DNA from: an uncultured Chlorobiaceae bacterium
GTDB taxonomy: Bacteria; Bacteroidota; Chlorobiia; Chlorobiales; Chlorobiaceae
Direction of reading: 5' to 3'
Length of the DNA: 39,240 bases
Assembly: GCA_903939765.1 (NCBI GenBank)
Contig: CAJAIK010000128.1
Location: 1-39,240 of the forward strand
Below, piece by piece: positions 20,701 through 24,227 of this stretch. The first letter of the stretch is position 1. Every line of letters starts with the position of its first letter. The translations under genes were made by a program, and so were the position numbers. The notes under the pieces were generated by a model that saw only the letters and a list, made by a program, of their open reading frames with translations, was not told the DNA's origin and made no database searches.

Positions 20701-21109
20701 ATTTGTAATAATTCTCGCCAGACTGTGGCGTTCCATCAACAGTACCGGTAGTGTTGATGATCATATTATCCTGCATATACAGGCCGACAATATCCCCTGA
20801 GCTGTCATAAGCGAGCCTGCCGGTTGCCATAAAGCTATCTCCGACAGTCGCAATAATTGTTAAAAATCCATCTTCCCCGGCAGTTATGGTACCAGACTGG
20901 GTTTTCAGTACACCATTGTCCATCCAGGAAGAGATAAAACGGTCAGGCAGACCGTCACCATTATCGTCATACAGGGCAACAGAATCGCTCGTTGCAACCG
21001 AAGCGAAATAACCCGGTTCACTCGACTTCGATGCATCAAAGAAGAAGTCCTGAAAAAATTCGTTAAATCCTGCCGTATCGAACGCTATACCATCAAAATT
21101 GATTGTCAT
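1820..21109 (-). CDS. Giant mosaic surface/secreted protein: RTX, CARDB, Rhs and dockerin-like domains (6,429 aa)
   Basis: One uninterrupted frame starts at ATG 21109, behind a purine-rich GGAAGGGG site. Approximate order by residue: 1-345 unrecognised N-terminus with DxDxDG calcium loops; 345-450 Big_5 Ig-like; 460-1075 three 208-residue repeats; 1085-1820 two 359-residue repeats with RTX-like motifs; 1830-2410 RTX nonapeptides with a 245-residue duplication; 2430-2650 two Big_5; 2656-2770 pre-peptidase-like beta domain; 2790-3010 two 119-residue repeats; 3016-3215 two PKD; 3220-3300 cadherin; 3306-4300 eight CARDB; 4306-4410 pre-peptidase-like; 4410-4500 IPT-like; 4690-5475 Rhs shell and core; 5623-5796 conserved beta domain; then Fn3-like, Ig-like and CADG-like domains; 6136-6280 cohesin-like; 6310-6429 dockerin-like tail. 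No signal peptide is visible. RTX repeats and calcium loops suggest type I export and calcium-dependent folding outside the cell. Adhesion, predation or consortium contact are possible roles but unproven. Confidence 0.93.
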   Translation of the reverse strand: MTINFDGIAFDTAGFNEFFQDFFFDASKSSEPGYFASVATSDSVALYDDNGDGLPDRFISSWMDNGVLKTQSGTITAGEDGFLTIIATVGDSFMATGRLAYDSSGDIVGLYMQDNMIINTTGTVDGTPQSGENYYKFHTSDGLLAQAGENWFRLDLSGDSDNNSSTFTANWNWLDADGQIRQTETGVMTFEDTDPSKPGPESWNARFSFVETGDLIADGVLNTSLDGRPDGIIFSNSDNNAINVALTWQERNPETFVVATFDTIVKDQNGRDIPFSGALLDTDNDGQVDRVAGVQGTNSFDKEFTLLDGDHFQVTNYETFNGRVQVDDSGNPAGLYVASNGSDTTPPTVTSFNPADAATGVAVGSDIVLTFSEEIQSGTGWIQIHRGSAWGPVVASYDVATNTKNLVISGNTLKINPTSDLANNTLYYVTLADGSIRDFAGNNLTGISTYDFRTVAKYATYVVTPTKNSVDFFVISPAVTGMLYDTDANGEIDRMRVVSTSTDQSGHTNTYTQAYQLQWSDTTHWTAHALSKYAFGAQYDEQGRPKTIFMNGAEQTINWESTVVDGVVATVSLVNGSATGLLQCIDTNGDNFPDQTIYTETTAGVTSYTAHSFAIGWTKDGSDHYTSVTMALQTSSNPTEVFSGSVTGSNRQATAIQGPSFSGGTDSTSRILISTEKLVDVFLISGTETGRLYDINGDGVIDSMDVVNTTVDQSGHVNTRINGFALTWSDSTHWTAHAAPELVFGSTYDVEGRPMTVIMNGGEIPVTWMSTVTDGILATVSSENDGISSLLTLIDSNSDGKPDVFNYTEGSGFTEYTAQGYFDRWAIDSNNHATSVTAVIQLSSNSEDMFSGSVTGSGSHADAIQIPSFSGGSGLNSFVLISTEKQVDTFRISSTDNGRLYDLDGNGVVDRMDVVSATTDQSGHVNTNVNSFALTWSDSTHWTAHAAPELVFGSTYDVEGKPLTVIMNGGEQPITWMSPVIDGVLATITIENDGFSSLLTLIDSNSDGRPDMFSYTEGSGLTEYTAQGYLDRWVFDSSNHPTAVTVVIQTSSDPADIFSGSVTGSSNNPATIVMPLMNSGETTGDRVTNDMLIFDLGITSPQLDAQSHITVRDADFGGRITSVTLCVDSLSVEGSYLQVPLSGIDASGNPYSLLYYGGSRLLVNLPAGIVGQPDPIVKAWEVNSMNNGGISLSPMTVVTTGSGTNGSDWVSGTTGSESINAGAGNDLIEWSGGNDTVDAGDGYDAVNLPLSSTDAFHWLDDQKVLHIGAAIDNYQDVYHITKNSDTSFRIDKVGVDGKTVESTMNISNAESMGFGNQSHQLQVNYAGVQTVVGTPWNDQIFLNAANLDNLMQVWGDLGHDTLVINVGSGYSNLELVNSGAAYILKGTLISDGSVVELGHAEPLTNGNGAMMTLGTGENTHSFAINDIEAFRFVSDTVTLDFAPDSLSNNELSFDLGVSSPELAASGQLTVTAASSDGYLSTVTLDVSQLVLDGSHLIIPMTGTDANGNSYWLDPYSGGELLVEIPADLVVGHDAQAHAWQVGGMGNMNVSLTPMNVVAGGAGTSGVDWVTGTSGDDIINAGAGDDFIEWRGGYDVVDAGDGYDTLHLPTNGMNYSTRLDAEGVLHIGAYSNPSRLMMMGEDSAVDAYRITKLGDASFEIDKMQGDGVTVDSTMLLSNAERVETGGSFGVNLVPHTFTGGEDGSSSIEGTPWDDEFSLDADNLGNLIQVYGDTGHDTLVMDLGAGYSKLELVKSGQVYLLQGTSDADGTVAELGEVQFSSNGWEDMTIGSGESAKSFSVGNIEAFHFVSGSTHYEVDPSQFAEIVFLSHTWGNEITGTAKDDTIDADALGLANHATTANDYIQGNGGNDLINAGAGDDHIYGNDGNDIIDGGAGNDRAYYNGYMVDYTITSHNGVWTVADTRDGSPDGTDSLTGIEYLSFRDTSFDIGVRFNPTSSSGNWSYNSITGSGFDDTIDADALAAANPWKGSQWVNVYFGTQPVYTLGVNEFSNIGTITFTDQELTDLSNQGLELWHGAGKVETSFTANAADIINQTDGAYTLHWIGTETQTDVPYSIEFCYDKEGVYSHNDYIYGNGGNDLINAGAGDDTIYGNGGNDTIEGGAGSNSAVRNDSMEGGAARNDTAGYNGNRADYAISNHDGVWTITDIRDGSPDGTDTLTGIEHLSFYDAWLDLNVRFTPTSDPGGESYNYIYGTVFDDTIDADALAAANPWKGSAWAYVNLAAQPVYTLGANEFSAIGTVTFTLQELGNLTNQGLELWHGADKVESSFTVSAADIINQTDGAYTLHWIGTETQTEAPSWWIGFNYDKEGVYSHNDNIYGNGGNDFINAGSGNDYIEGNEGNDTISGGAGNDWIDGGNGNNTVVFSGNYAEYTITHDVGSSSFTITDNVPGRDGTDVVTSVENFQFADGIRDITVPTVTDFSPADAATGVAVGGDIVVTFSEDIQRGEGYLYIHIGTADGDVVESFDVATSGNISITDKTLTINPTDDLATDTHYFVTFDNGSVKDLAGNSYEGTIDYDFTTSDTIAPVVNVFTPADGAVGVAIASDIVLTFSEDIQLGSGAIEIHSGSETGPLVASVAEGTIASSVTGSTLTLNPTDALVIGTHYFVTLDNGSVTDLAGNSYAGTTAYDFTTALFNFSFGGYNFPTVKSGFLGVGDPLNPDRAGCYWDRYELTGVANGTTVAIYMGDSWVDDYLMIERNGSIIARDDDSGNGERSYDAFLVWSYMAGDVIRATTYSAGDSGYYNLYLSVSDSYEGINAVPTLNTFDGVLGETNDSTALAITLDELKAHGDEADADGTVDSFVVKAITTGTLRIGFNAAVATPYSAVNNYLIDATHHAYWSPSVGSSGTINAFTVVARDNYGAESATPVQASVTVHAVPTLTEFTGGFGTTSEDSGELVEVTYATLQEQGNEADVDGTVEAFVVKSASGILRIGADAASATAWDALTNNTIDATHHAYWIPAANANGTVNAFAVVARDNSGYESITPVAVTVEVTPVNDPPLLGVGSNSSAYESTLFNHQIILGDPDPDTHHVTVNWGDGTDNTIFDTTENSPNISHNFADNGSYTVTVTADDQQGQANSAETGSFQVTVHNVAPVAPVTGVDLLNTGSSYTLHVGAVVDPGPDTRTGYSINWGDGTTNAFTPDEWVAAAGTFMHTYNASNHAETGRSITVNTTDEDGTFVLGSKYVTVNRPASDIYLDNARIAENSLPGTVVGTLYSSDDEGWWGHEYHLLDDAGGRFVLVGNQIKLAEGAALDYETAASFTIRVSSTDQGGLSFEKEIPISLVDVGPDLQISHVGTPPGVVDVDAGSSIEVSWTIATQGTEPSNATWYDQIYLDNPDTPWLDRWVGDFQTTAQLPLSGGLERIQTIQVPVDMQGHFRVVVLTDAYNNVAEGSAGETNNTTYGSVLFNVLNTNLEVESVTAPASGFAGREIEVQWVVNNTGNAPTPVRYWYDQIYLSSDTTLDGTDLLLGTVQNQSYLDIAEGYTSTARVTLPNSREGEYHILVKTDAYGHVPEGAGEGDNITASSVLDIQPIPLTELSDLAVVSVAAPLQALSGQNMSLTYTIDNAGLAPVVGNSTVWVERIYMSTDDVLDGGDRLLSTVWRDLAADKLPEPDGQSHFVTTQKVMLPVGVYGDAFYFFVTVTPVSPVSNAFQSNDVAYDTTPTLVRLTPPPDLEVSAISAPSPAIAGHDLSITYQVSNTGSTATPNAGWYDSIYLSRDITLDASDTKLTDVWHSGALESGGHYSNTATIRLAEGLEGSWYLIAATDSRNDVFELDNDNNVFASSAAITINSRPADLVVTEVSAPAAAQAGNSVRVSWTVLNQGVGYSSTEQWTDSVILSGDAVLGNGDDVWIGSSTHSGLLQAGQTYSNSALVSLPGNLSGQYQLFVVTDAYNQVYESNQNNNDAHSGLQIQAQPTADLQVSSVTAPLTIGSGDWLTVDYTVINAGLGRTNSEWWVDNVILSPDDIFGNSDDVNLGNVYHANRLNPNESYQGTGSFKLPIDLQGDYHVGVRTDAWGWVTEQNGENNNLGFSAGTMTVNLTATPDLLMSALQAADQGSSGQNLQLSWTVHNDGADTSGGWRQAFYLSRDGMLDRASDIYLGYAESRTALSAGADVVFNQSFRIPDGISGKYYVFGIVDSSDAIYERGGESNNTAMDATAVQITQPTPVDLVAGVITVPENGVPGALASISYTVTNESGQVVTGQWSDSIYLSSDAVWDVGDTLFARVGIYGGLDGNESYTQTATGAMPGLIGGDYYVIVRSDIFNQINETNEVNNLNASLDTTRMDVEALTLGTPDAASFAHGGAVYYRVDVAAGETLRFNFDRAATEGRTELFVSYDAMPSRSDFDFRYNQADSPDQSLVIANTRGGTYYVMAYNAAGATDAYSITADTLQFSITEIGTAAGSNKGQVTVRIDGAELTTHTTAMLVGPDGAEHEASQVYWKDGTELWATFDLRGLATDTYDVKVQDGARTALLNDSFTVNNGELGHVEYGMETPSALRPGQVGSVRVYYQNLGDTDVAAPLLTVSGNALLKLPGEAAFGGTSLQLLGINSEGPAGILSPGAEGSFQLFFTPDFAGGGTVNLGVSSLKPDQVIDWNTILDASKPENVSDESWATVKANLIAELGATTTDYQNNLAENATALDQLESRTDDVARLFSLDYMSASDSGALLRPTEPGVLGYSHTFAWDITATRQSDGSVVVDIAGAEEHFERQSDGSYKLVGQGTSTLTETGGVFEFHQQNGTRIVFNQSGDFEEILDSNGHGVQATYESGRLTQVVADNGNRLSFIYNGAGRLIQQTDQNGHTVTFAYDTDNQHLASATSLDGTTEYSYVTEAGAAQHRISSVTLADGTVQHFDYDASGRLIHEYLNDGAEAFTYSYVGVNEVVATDALGDTTHLWLNERGQIAQVEDALGHVSQLRYDANGNMTGIVNADGTSTGIEYDTAGNPLSVQNALGHTVDFAYEAQFGHLAQVTDQRGNAIDYGYDSEGNLNTITYADSSSESYSYDSQGYLHVAVNRGGESVTYTFDDHGHLTEKSYADGSTATFAYDGHGNLISAVDADSSTTFEYDAADRLVKTTDGDGRWLSYQYDAAGHRTEMADQTGHVTHYSYDDLGHLAQLTDGDGHLIASYSYDAAGQLSRGDNGNGTYTTYEYDAAGQLTHLVNHQADDTINSSFDYTYDAAGHRTSETTLEGTTSYEYDAIGQLTGATLMDGRHIAYNYDAAGNRTAVEDGGVTTNYSTNNLNEYTAVGSATYTYDADGNLTDKTESGVGTHYTYDVENHLLSVTTPTDTWNYEYDALGNRIASVHDGARTEYQLDPTGLVNVAGEYDGSGNLLAAYTYGFGLESQTLTGGSSYYYDYNAIGSTAGLSGSTGDYVNQYSYLPFGENLTTTETVANSFEYVGQWGVTDEGNGLDFMRARYYSVDIGKFTSEDPLNIFGGDLNLNRYVLNNPISLIDPSGLEIRINQNLTPDQRLERLRDLIQYERDHGTSMTAEHYNTTGGDMGYLVQNFDEHNIDSTYGGVDLDWVLTLVAKSQTTHIPPSILYPAGKIVWAISDVGYFLPHLQAMYNPAEVNAINIANDIYWGKSFEETFSNWDIQVKGTVSVVRPSDPNDMVGPQSFGDEHWTSSHNALPYTIHYENQASATAPAQEVTITQTLDSDLNAGSFRLGDFGWSDIYVDVPDGVSYYIDRIDLTATKGYMVDVIAGIDVTTHEAYWSFTTIDPVTGDIPVDPTIGFLPPDSDGSIGQGFVNYTVHAKTDASTGTVIDAQATIVFTTQEPIDTPAIFNTLDTVAPESHIEAVTETTVESAQFLVRWSGSDVGSAIAGYTVFVSDNGGAYSPWLENTTLTEATYAGQPGHTYAFYTVATDNAGNSEGVVEQSDLTILVTMDALPSDTVPPEIAAVILPGDGLYAAGQSLDFAVQFSETVFVDVAGLSPVIKLMVGATEVDAVYESGSGTDTLIFSHVVAAGEYDTDGIALDNAIVLNGANLRDTAGNPVVDLTFSSGSTDGIHVDNAPTLQTALVDQTGVQDHAFSFQVSNETFTDVDAGAGDSLSYTATLGNGDSLPDWLHFDADTLTFSGTPSSGDLGSISVTLTATDSSSATASDTFDLTVAAIHDLHGDVTFWNGGAVITDVTSTLTSVPAATGTQSVEFRNIQVAPDGTRTIEIWETSAQSVNSLQLELLLPDGSVAAWQDDAGLPAGWSSLTNAGITGKFILGGMGVTGLSDGPVKLGVLTLTAPTDPQHFDLILSKGQLGNEAIPVFGIASDSMTTGVEGLYQHIDMLEGSYALSSVKVAGASENSAVMANDALAALKIAVGMNPNADGSAVLSYQFLAADVNHDGKVKAADALNILKMAVDLPSAPANEWLFVPESVGSESMTRTHVVWPDNPVSLSLDADQELHLIGIVKGDIDGSWVA
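4690..7045 (-). repeat. Rhs/YD repeat shell and Rhs core inside the giant protein
   Basis: From about residue 4690 the protein reads as an Rhs element. It begins with an RPTEPGVLGYSHTFAWD entry segment, followed by roughly 25 YD repeats of about 20 residues (patterns such as YDAAGHRTE and YDALGNRIA). It closes with a standard core: YLPFGEN, then GLDFMRARYYSVDIGKFTSEDP, NRYVLNNP and IDPSGL. YD repeats build a hollow shell that in Rhs and Tc proteins encloses a C-terminal toxin released by self-cleavage after the core. Here about 130 unrecognised residues follow the core (DNA about 4690-4280), and then the polypeptide continues for some 800 residues of adhesin-like domains, which is atypical. 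Confidence 0.92.
8190..11200 (-). repeat. Eight tandem CARDB domains in the giant protein
   Basis: Residues about 3306-4300 hold eight copies of a roughly 125-residue unit. Each opens with an (A/P)DL-type strand followed by a APxxxxxG segment, then WxDxIYLSxDxxLD and a closing NNxxxAS-like motif. This is the CARDB (cell adhesion related domain in bacteria) signature, an Ig-like extracellular stalk domain. The copies diverge clearly from each other, so this array is older than the near-identical repeats closer to the N-terminus. Confidence 0.88.
12080..12780 (-). repeat. Two 119-residue repeats with HHAYW motif
   Basis: Two copies at a spacing of 357 bases share the strings IDATHHAYW, INAFTVVARDN-like and EADxDGTV. 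The DNA string tccagtaggcatggtgcgtc recurs exactly at 12184 and 12541. The fold looks like a cadherin-type or VCBS-like beta sandwich, but no named family was recognised with certainty. Two PKD domains (NWGDGT motifs) and a cadherin repeat follow it in the protein. Confidence 0.7.
13870..15610 (-). repeat. RTX calcium-binding nonapeptide blocks with a 245-residue duplication
   Basis: Three clusters of GGxGxDxUx nonapeptides, for example GNGGNDLINAGAGDD, lie at about 15540-15410, 14860-14740 and 14120-13980. These are hemolysin-type calcium-binding repeats that fold into a beta roll outside the cell after type I secretion. Between them a 245-residue unit is duplicated. It contains IDADALAAANPWKGS, LTNQGLELWHGA and TDGAYTLHWIGTETQT. 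The DNA string ttatggctgtaaacccctt recurs at 14118 and 14853, a 735-base period. The LWHGA/HWIGTE unit is unrecognised. Confidence 0.9.
15660..17850 (-). repeat. Two 359-residue repeats with RTX-like core
   Basis: A long unit occurs twice with a 1,077-base period (compare 16343 and 17420). Each copy carries a SFDLGxxSPEL-like start, a DxSGxxYxL/Y segment, an RTX-like core (INAGAGxDxIEWxGGxDxVDAGDGYD), a VxGTPWxDxxxLxAxNL block and a closing HDTLVxxxGxGYSxLELV segment. Only the RTX part belongs to a family I recognise. The flanking parts look like repeating beta-roll linkers. Confidence 0.8.
17880..19740 (-). repeat. Three tandem 208-residue repeats with calcium loops
   Basis: Three consecutive units share an ISTEKxVDxFxIS opening, a DxxGxGxxDxMxVV calcium loop, a QSGHxNT segment, FALTWSDSTHWTAHA, a YDVEGxPxTVIMNGGE segment, a second loop (DSNSDGxPDxF) and a VFSGSVTGS close. 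The period is 624 bases: ccagctcaggagctgcatgg lies at 18259 and again at 18883. The second and third copies are nearly identical in DNA; the most N-terminal copy is more diverged. No named domain was recognised. Confidence 0.85.
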
Positions 21110-21443
21110 GAGGGACCCCTTCCTTAAAAAGTTTCACGTGAACATGATGAAAGTCAAAGTCGGAAAATGAGACGGTAAGAGTAAGCCGGGATTGCAAAAC
21201 TATTTTGCGTTCATCCCTTAACATCAAAAAATACAACACTGTACAATAGAAACAGCGCATCATTGAAAAAAAAGCATTTTCAGTGATTAATTTAAATAAA
21301 AGAAATAGTCATCCAACAATCTGCCGACAATTACCTTGTAAAAACAAGAAGATTACGCTACTCAGGCAGCTCAAACCTTTGCCCGGCATTAACGATATAG
21401 GAGACATAAAACCGGGTATAAACTCGATAAATACAGCGAGCGC
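21110..21443 (-). promoter_or_regulatory. Upstream region of the giant gene
   Basis: These 334 bases separate the glycosyltransferase stop from the giant gene start and contain no convincing gene. They are AT-rich. One inverted repeat lies at 21261-21285 (CATTGAAAA / TTTTCAGTG with a T-rich loop on the coding strand) and a smaller one at 21194-21208 (GCAAAA-CTA-TTTTGC). A weak promoter-like pair (TTGTAC, 17 bases, TGTTAA) can be read on the minus strand between them. The length and composition suggest that the giant gene has its own promoter, but the elements are too degenerate to be sure. Confidence 0.3.
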
Positions 21444-22700
21444 TCAGGGAGTTGCAAAAAGAGTTCCGTCAGCCAACCCTTTTACCCATGCGAGTTGGCG
21501 GGGCAGACAAAAGCTTTTAAGGTCGTAATTATTTCTGGCGTATGCCCGTGCATTGGCGCCGAGCCTTGCCCGTTCCGCAGGATTGTCGAGCAGGGCGCAC
21601 ACCTTTTCGGTCACCCCCCCGACATCAAAAAAATTGACAAGCTGACCGGTTACATCATGCCGGATTGCTTCATGGACCGGGCTGGTGTCGCTCGCCACAA
21701 TAGCGCACCCGACGCTCATTGCCTCAAGCAGACTCCAGGAGAGCACAAAAGGATAGGTCAAATAGAGATGAACAGTTGAGAGCTGCAGAAGCGAAATAAA
21801 CTGCAAGTATGGAATGTTCCCCAAAAAATGCACCCTTGCCCACTCGCTATCACTGATTTGCGGGCGCACTTCACAGGCAAAGATCTCCTTCCAGGTACGA
21901 TCGCTCTCGGGCTTGGCACCGTAACTCACCTTGTCACCTCCAACAATCAGCACCCGTGCCGTAGGCCTGCGTCGCAAAATTTCCGGCAAGGCACGCATAA
22001 AGATGTGGTACCCCCGGTACGGCTCAAGATTGCGGTTCACAAAGGTTATAATCTCCTCCTTTTTTGTCAGCACCACATTACCACCGAGAGTCAGCGCGAT
22101 GTTGGCATTCGGGGCAACAACCTCGGTGTCGATGCCATCGTGTATCACACTGATTGTTGAGCGGAAAGGTTCCGGAAAAGTGCTCTTCTGCCAAGCCGTT
22201 GGCGAAAGACCGGCATCAGCCACCTGAAAGTGCAGCAGGTTATTGAGATTCTTAAGGCGCAAACGGCAGGCATCCGCATCACTTTTCGATGGAAATTCAG
22301 GATCAAACCCCACATCAGTGCCCTCTCTGTGATAATAAAATTCACAATAGATACCAAGTTTTGCCTCCGGCCACACCTCCTTCAAAAACATGCTTTCACC
22401 CCAGCCGGGATGAGCAATAATAACCTCCGGGGAGAACCCCTGGGCCTTCAAGCGCAAAGCCGCACGAAAGCAAGCCTCTCCGCGGATGGTCTTGGCCTCA
22501 AAATCGCTTACCCACGGATGCACGCCCTTCGCACTGCCCCTCTCTGCGGCATAAGGCACAAGCCTCACGCCTTGCCAGTTTTCGGCCGTAACTCTTCGCA
22601 TGGTCATGGCCAAAACCTGATTTGCTGGATCAGCGGCCAATGCTGGCGCCAGAAACTTGAACTGCCCCGGAAAATTCTGATGAACAAAGAGAATGCGCAT
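21444..22700 (-). CDS. Family 4 (group 1) glycosyltransferase
   Basis: The 418-residue protein has the two-Rossmann layout of GT-B glycosyltransferases. It starts MRILFVHQNFPGQFK, continues with ISVIHDGID and FVNRNLEPYRGYHIFMRA around the middle (an acceptor/donor hinge with the NRNLEPYRG signature), and has the C-terminal donor-binding motif SLLEAMSVGCAIVASDTSPV with E326. The first glutamate of the classical E-x7-E pair is replaced (YPFVLSWSLLE), as in some members of this subgroup. It would transfer a sugar from a nucleotide donor in the cytoplasm. It sits 334 bases upstream of the giant gene on the same strand, so glycosylation of that protein or of surface polysaccharide is plausible but not shown. 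Confidence 0.9.
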   Translation of the reverse strand: MRILFVHQNFPGQFKFLAPALAADPANQVLAMTMRRVTAENWQGVRLVPYAAERGSAKGVHPWVSDFEAKTIRGEACFRAALRLKAQGFSPEVIIAHPGWGESMFLKEVWPEAKLGIYCEFYYHREGTDVGFDPEFPSKSDADACRLRLKNLNNLLHFQVADAGLSPTAWQKSTFPEPFRSTISVIHDGIDTEVVAPNANIALTLGGNVVLTKKEEIITFVNRNLEPYRGYHIFMRALPEILRRRPTARVLIVGGDKVSYGAKPESDRTWKEIFACEVRPQISDSEWARVHFLGNIPYLQFISLLQLSTVHLYLTYPFVLSWSLLEAMSVGCAIVASDTSPVHEAIRHDVTGQLVNFFDVGGVTEKVCALLDNPAERARLGANARAYARNNYDLKSFCLPRQLAWVKGLADGTLFATP

Positions 22701-22904
22701 TTTTTCTTATGGTACTCGTTAAAGCAACCTAACTACTCAATGAGATACATCGAAGTACATACGCAGGAAAGCAAGAGCAGGCAGGAATTACAATAAATGT
22801 TGATGCCACCTTCAAACAAAAGCGGAGCAAGGCCACCCTCTTCTCCTGACGGATTGGAGTCGTGGCCCTGGTTCCATGATTTTACGGATTGATCGCTTTT
22901 TTGT

Positions 22905-23159
22905 TCAGGAATGTATCCCGTCCGTGACGGAGTGCTGTGCATCATTTTTTTTAAGAATGCCATCTTCAACCATCTTGTTGATCGCCTGTGTAAGCTGCTC
23001 GTGCGTACGAAGCAGCGCTGGCAGTGAAAGCGCCAGAGCGCCAACAGGACGGATATTGGCCTTTTCGTTTTCAATCTGTGTGATGTTGACAAGATCAAGA
23101 CGGATAACGCCATCAATCAGCGTAATGTTGGCAACTCCGTCAGCATAAATAGTCTGCAT
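22905..23159 (-). CDS. Conserved hypothetical small protein (84 aa)
   Basis: The start at 23159 is chosen because AAGGGAGC lies at the right distance upstream; an earlier in-frame ATG at 23201 has no such site. The protein begins MQTIYADGVANITLIDGVIR, continues as a beta-strand-like region with charged turns, and ends in a helix-rich segment (THEQLTQAINKMVEDGILKK). It looks soluble, with no signal peptide or membrane segment. I do not recognise a named family. It stands alone between the M15 pseudogene and the glycosyltransferase. Confidence 0.7.
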   Translation of the reverse strand: MQTIYADGVANITLIDGVIRLDLVNITQIENEKANIRPVGALALSLPALLRTHEQLTQAINKMVEDGILKKNDAQHSVTDGIHS

Positions 23160-23193
23160 GTTTTTTGCTCCCTTAAAAATGGTTGAATGTTCT

Positions 23194-23213
23194 CTTCGCA
23201 TACTATTGCGAAG
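23194..23213. repeat. Perfect 7-bp inverted repeat upstream of the 84-aa gene
   Basis: CTTCGCA and TGCGAAG flank a 6-base loop, 35-54 bases upstream of the ATG at 23159. It is not followed by a T run in either direction, so it is more likely a leader hairpin or protein-binding site than a terminator. Confidence 0.4.
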
Positions 23214-23260
23214 CTACAATATATTACTGTAACGCGTTATTTGACAGCTAATTCTTCAGG

Positions 23261-23289
23261 AAAAAATGCTGATGAGAGCATCTCTCATC
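23261..23289 (-). terminator. Rho-independent terminator of the M15 peptidase gene
   Basis: On the minus strand an 8-bp perfect stem (GATGAGAG / CTCTCATC, loop ATG) is followed four bases later by six T residues. It lies about 47 bases past the stop at 23337. Confidence 0.75.
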
Positions 23290-23336
23290 CGGTTACACGG
23301 CTTCGCTGCACGCCACCAGCAGGCGAATTGGCTGCA

Positions 23337-24034
23337 TTAATCAATAATTTTTGCAACCTCAAAGTACATACCGTCGCAGCGGGTAAAATGACCACCCCAA
23401 CAAAATCCATGCTGATGAGCCAAAGGAACAAGCTCATACACGCAACCTTTCATACCGGATGTTGCGGGCTCAACACCAAGCCTGTTCCAGGCATAATTGA
23501 TGTCAAATGCTGTTGCAAAAGCATGATTGGACAACACTTGTTCGTGCGCTTTTCCCCTGACAAACCGGGGAACATAGTCGCCGCTGTAGGTGAGCAGATG
23601 CTTGAGCAAACCATTGTCCTGCCACGCTTGCCAGAGCGATACAATTTGCTTTGCTGCCTTGCGATGAAAATAGATGTGACCGTCGGGAAAAACTCCTTCA
23701 ATCCCGGCAAGTTGTGGAATAAGCAGTTTTACAACATTCTCTTTGTCCCAATTGTTGGTGATTCGAATTTTTTCCCGGTTTTGCGAGGATACTCCTTTTC
23801 CGTTTCAGAATATTCAACAATTTCAAATCCCAACAATGCCGCGCGACCAAGGGACTGATTTCCCACAACTCCATCGACCTGCATCTTATATTTTTTCTGG
23901 AACTGCATGGTAGCGCTGACCGTATCGTCATCAAATACCCCTGAAGAATTAACCAGATAACCCTGTCCACGCAAGAAATCCTGCCATTGCGTCACAAAGT
24001 ATCCGTTTGCCCCCTTTTTCAAAACTTTAACCAT
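23337..24034 (-). pseudogene. Peptidoglycan-binding / M15 metallopeptidase, frameshifted
   Basis: The start at 24034 (MVKVLKKGANGYFVTQWQDF) follows GGGAG at good spacing. Codons 1-85 encode a PG_binding_1 domain. The frame breaks at an A6 run (minus strand; 23773-23768) and stops at 23729. Reading on in the -1 frame restores a full M15_4-type peptidase: KIRITNNWDKENVVKLLIPQ through to the stop at 23337. The zinc motif SNHAFATAFDIN (H...D) is present, but its family glycine is alanine. The closing motif WGGHFTRCDGMYFE has tyrosine where the family has the third zinc ligand (MHFE). An intact enzyme would trim peptidoglycan peptides. The frameshift and the altered zinc site together suggest decay. 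A sequencing error in the A run could explain the first but not the second. Confidence 0.78.
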
Positions 24035-24227
24035 TTTTTTCTCCCGTTGACATTGAACAAAAAAAACAGAAAACACTTCTGAAAATACATATTCTTCATA
24101 ATAAGATACCGCAACTTACCAAAAGCCAGTCGATCCCGGTAGGGCTTCTGAGTGGAAAAACACGCTCTTCAATACCTGGCTGCTTTTCCGCTTTACCAGT
24201 GAATTTGCCGCAGTTCGATATCTTCAG

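Noticed and set aside
2000-21000. Numerous long open frames on the plus strand opposite the giant gene, for example 3680-4381 and 7883-8773
   Set aside because: They lie antisense to a clearly coding, domain-rich frame, lack ribosome sites and show no recognisable domains. They result from the repetitive composition of the giant gene.
22733-23116. 127-codon minus-strand frame overlapping the 84-residue gene
   Set aside because: It is out of frame with the better-supported small gene, which has a clear ribosome site and regular protein composition.
23765-23776. Programmed -1 frameshifting in the M15 gene
   Set aside because: The run G-AAA-AAA is not a classical slippery heptamer and no downstream stimulatory hairpin was seen. 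With the altered zinc motif, decay or sequence error is simpler.
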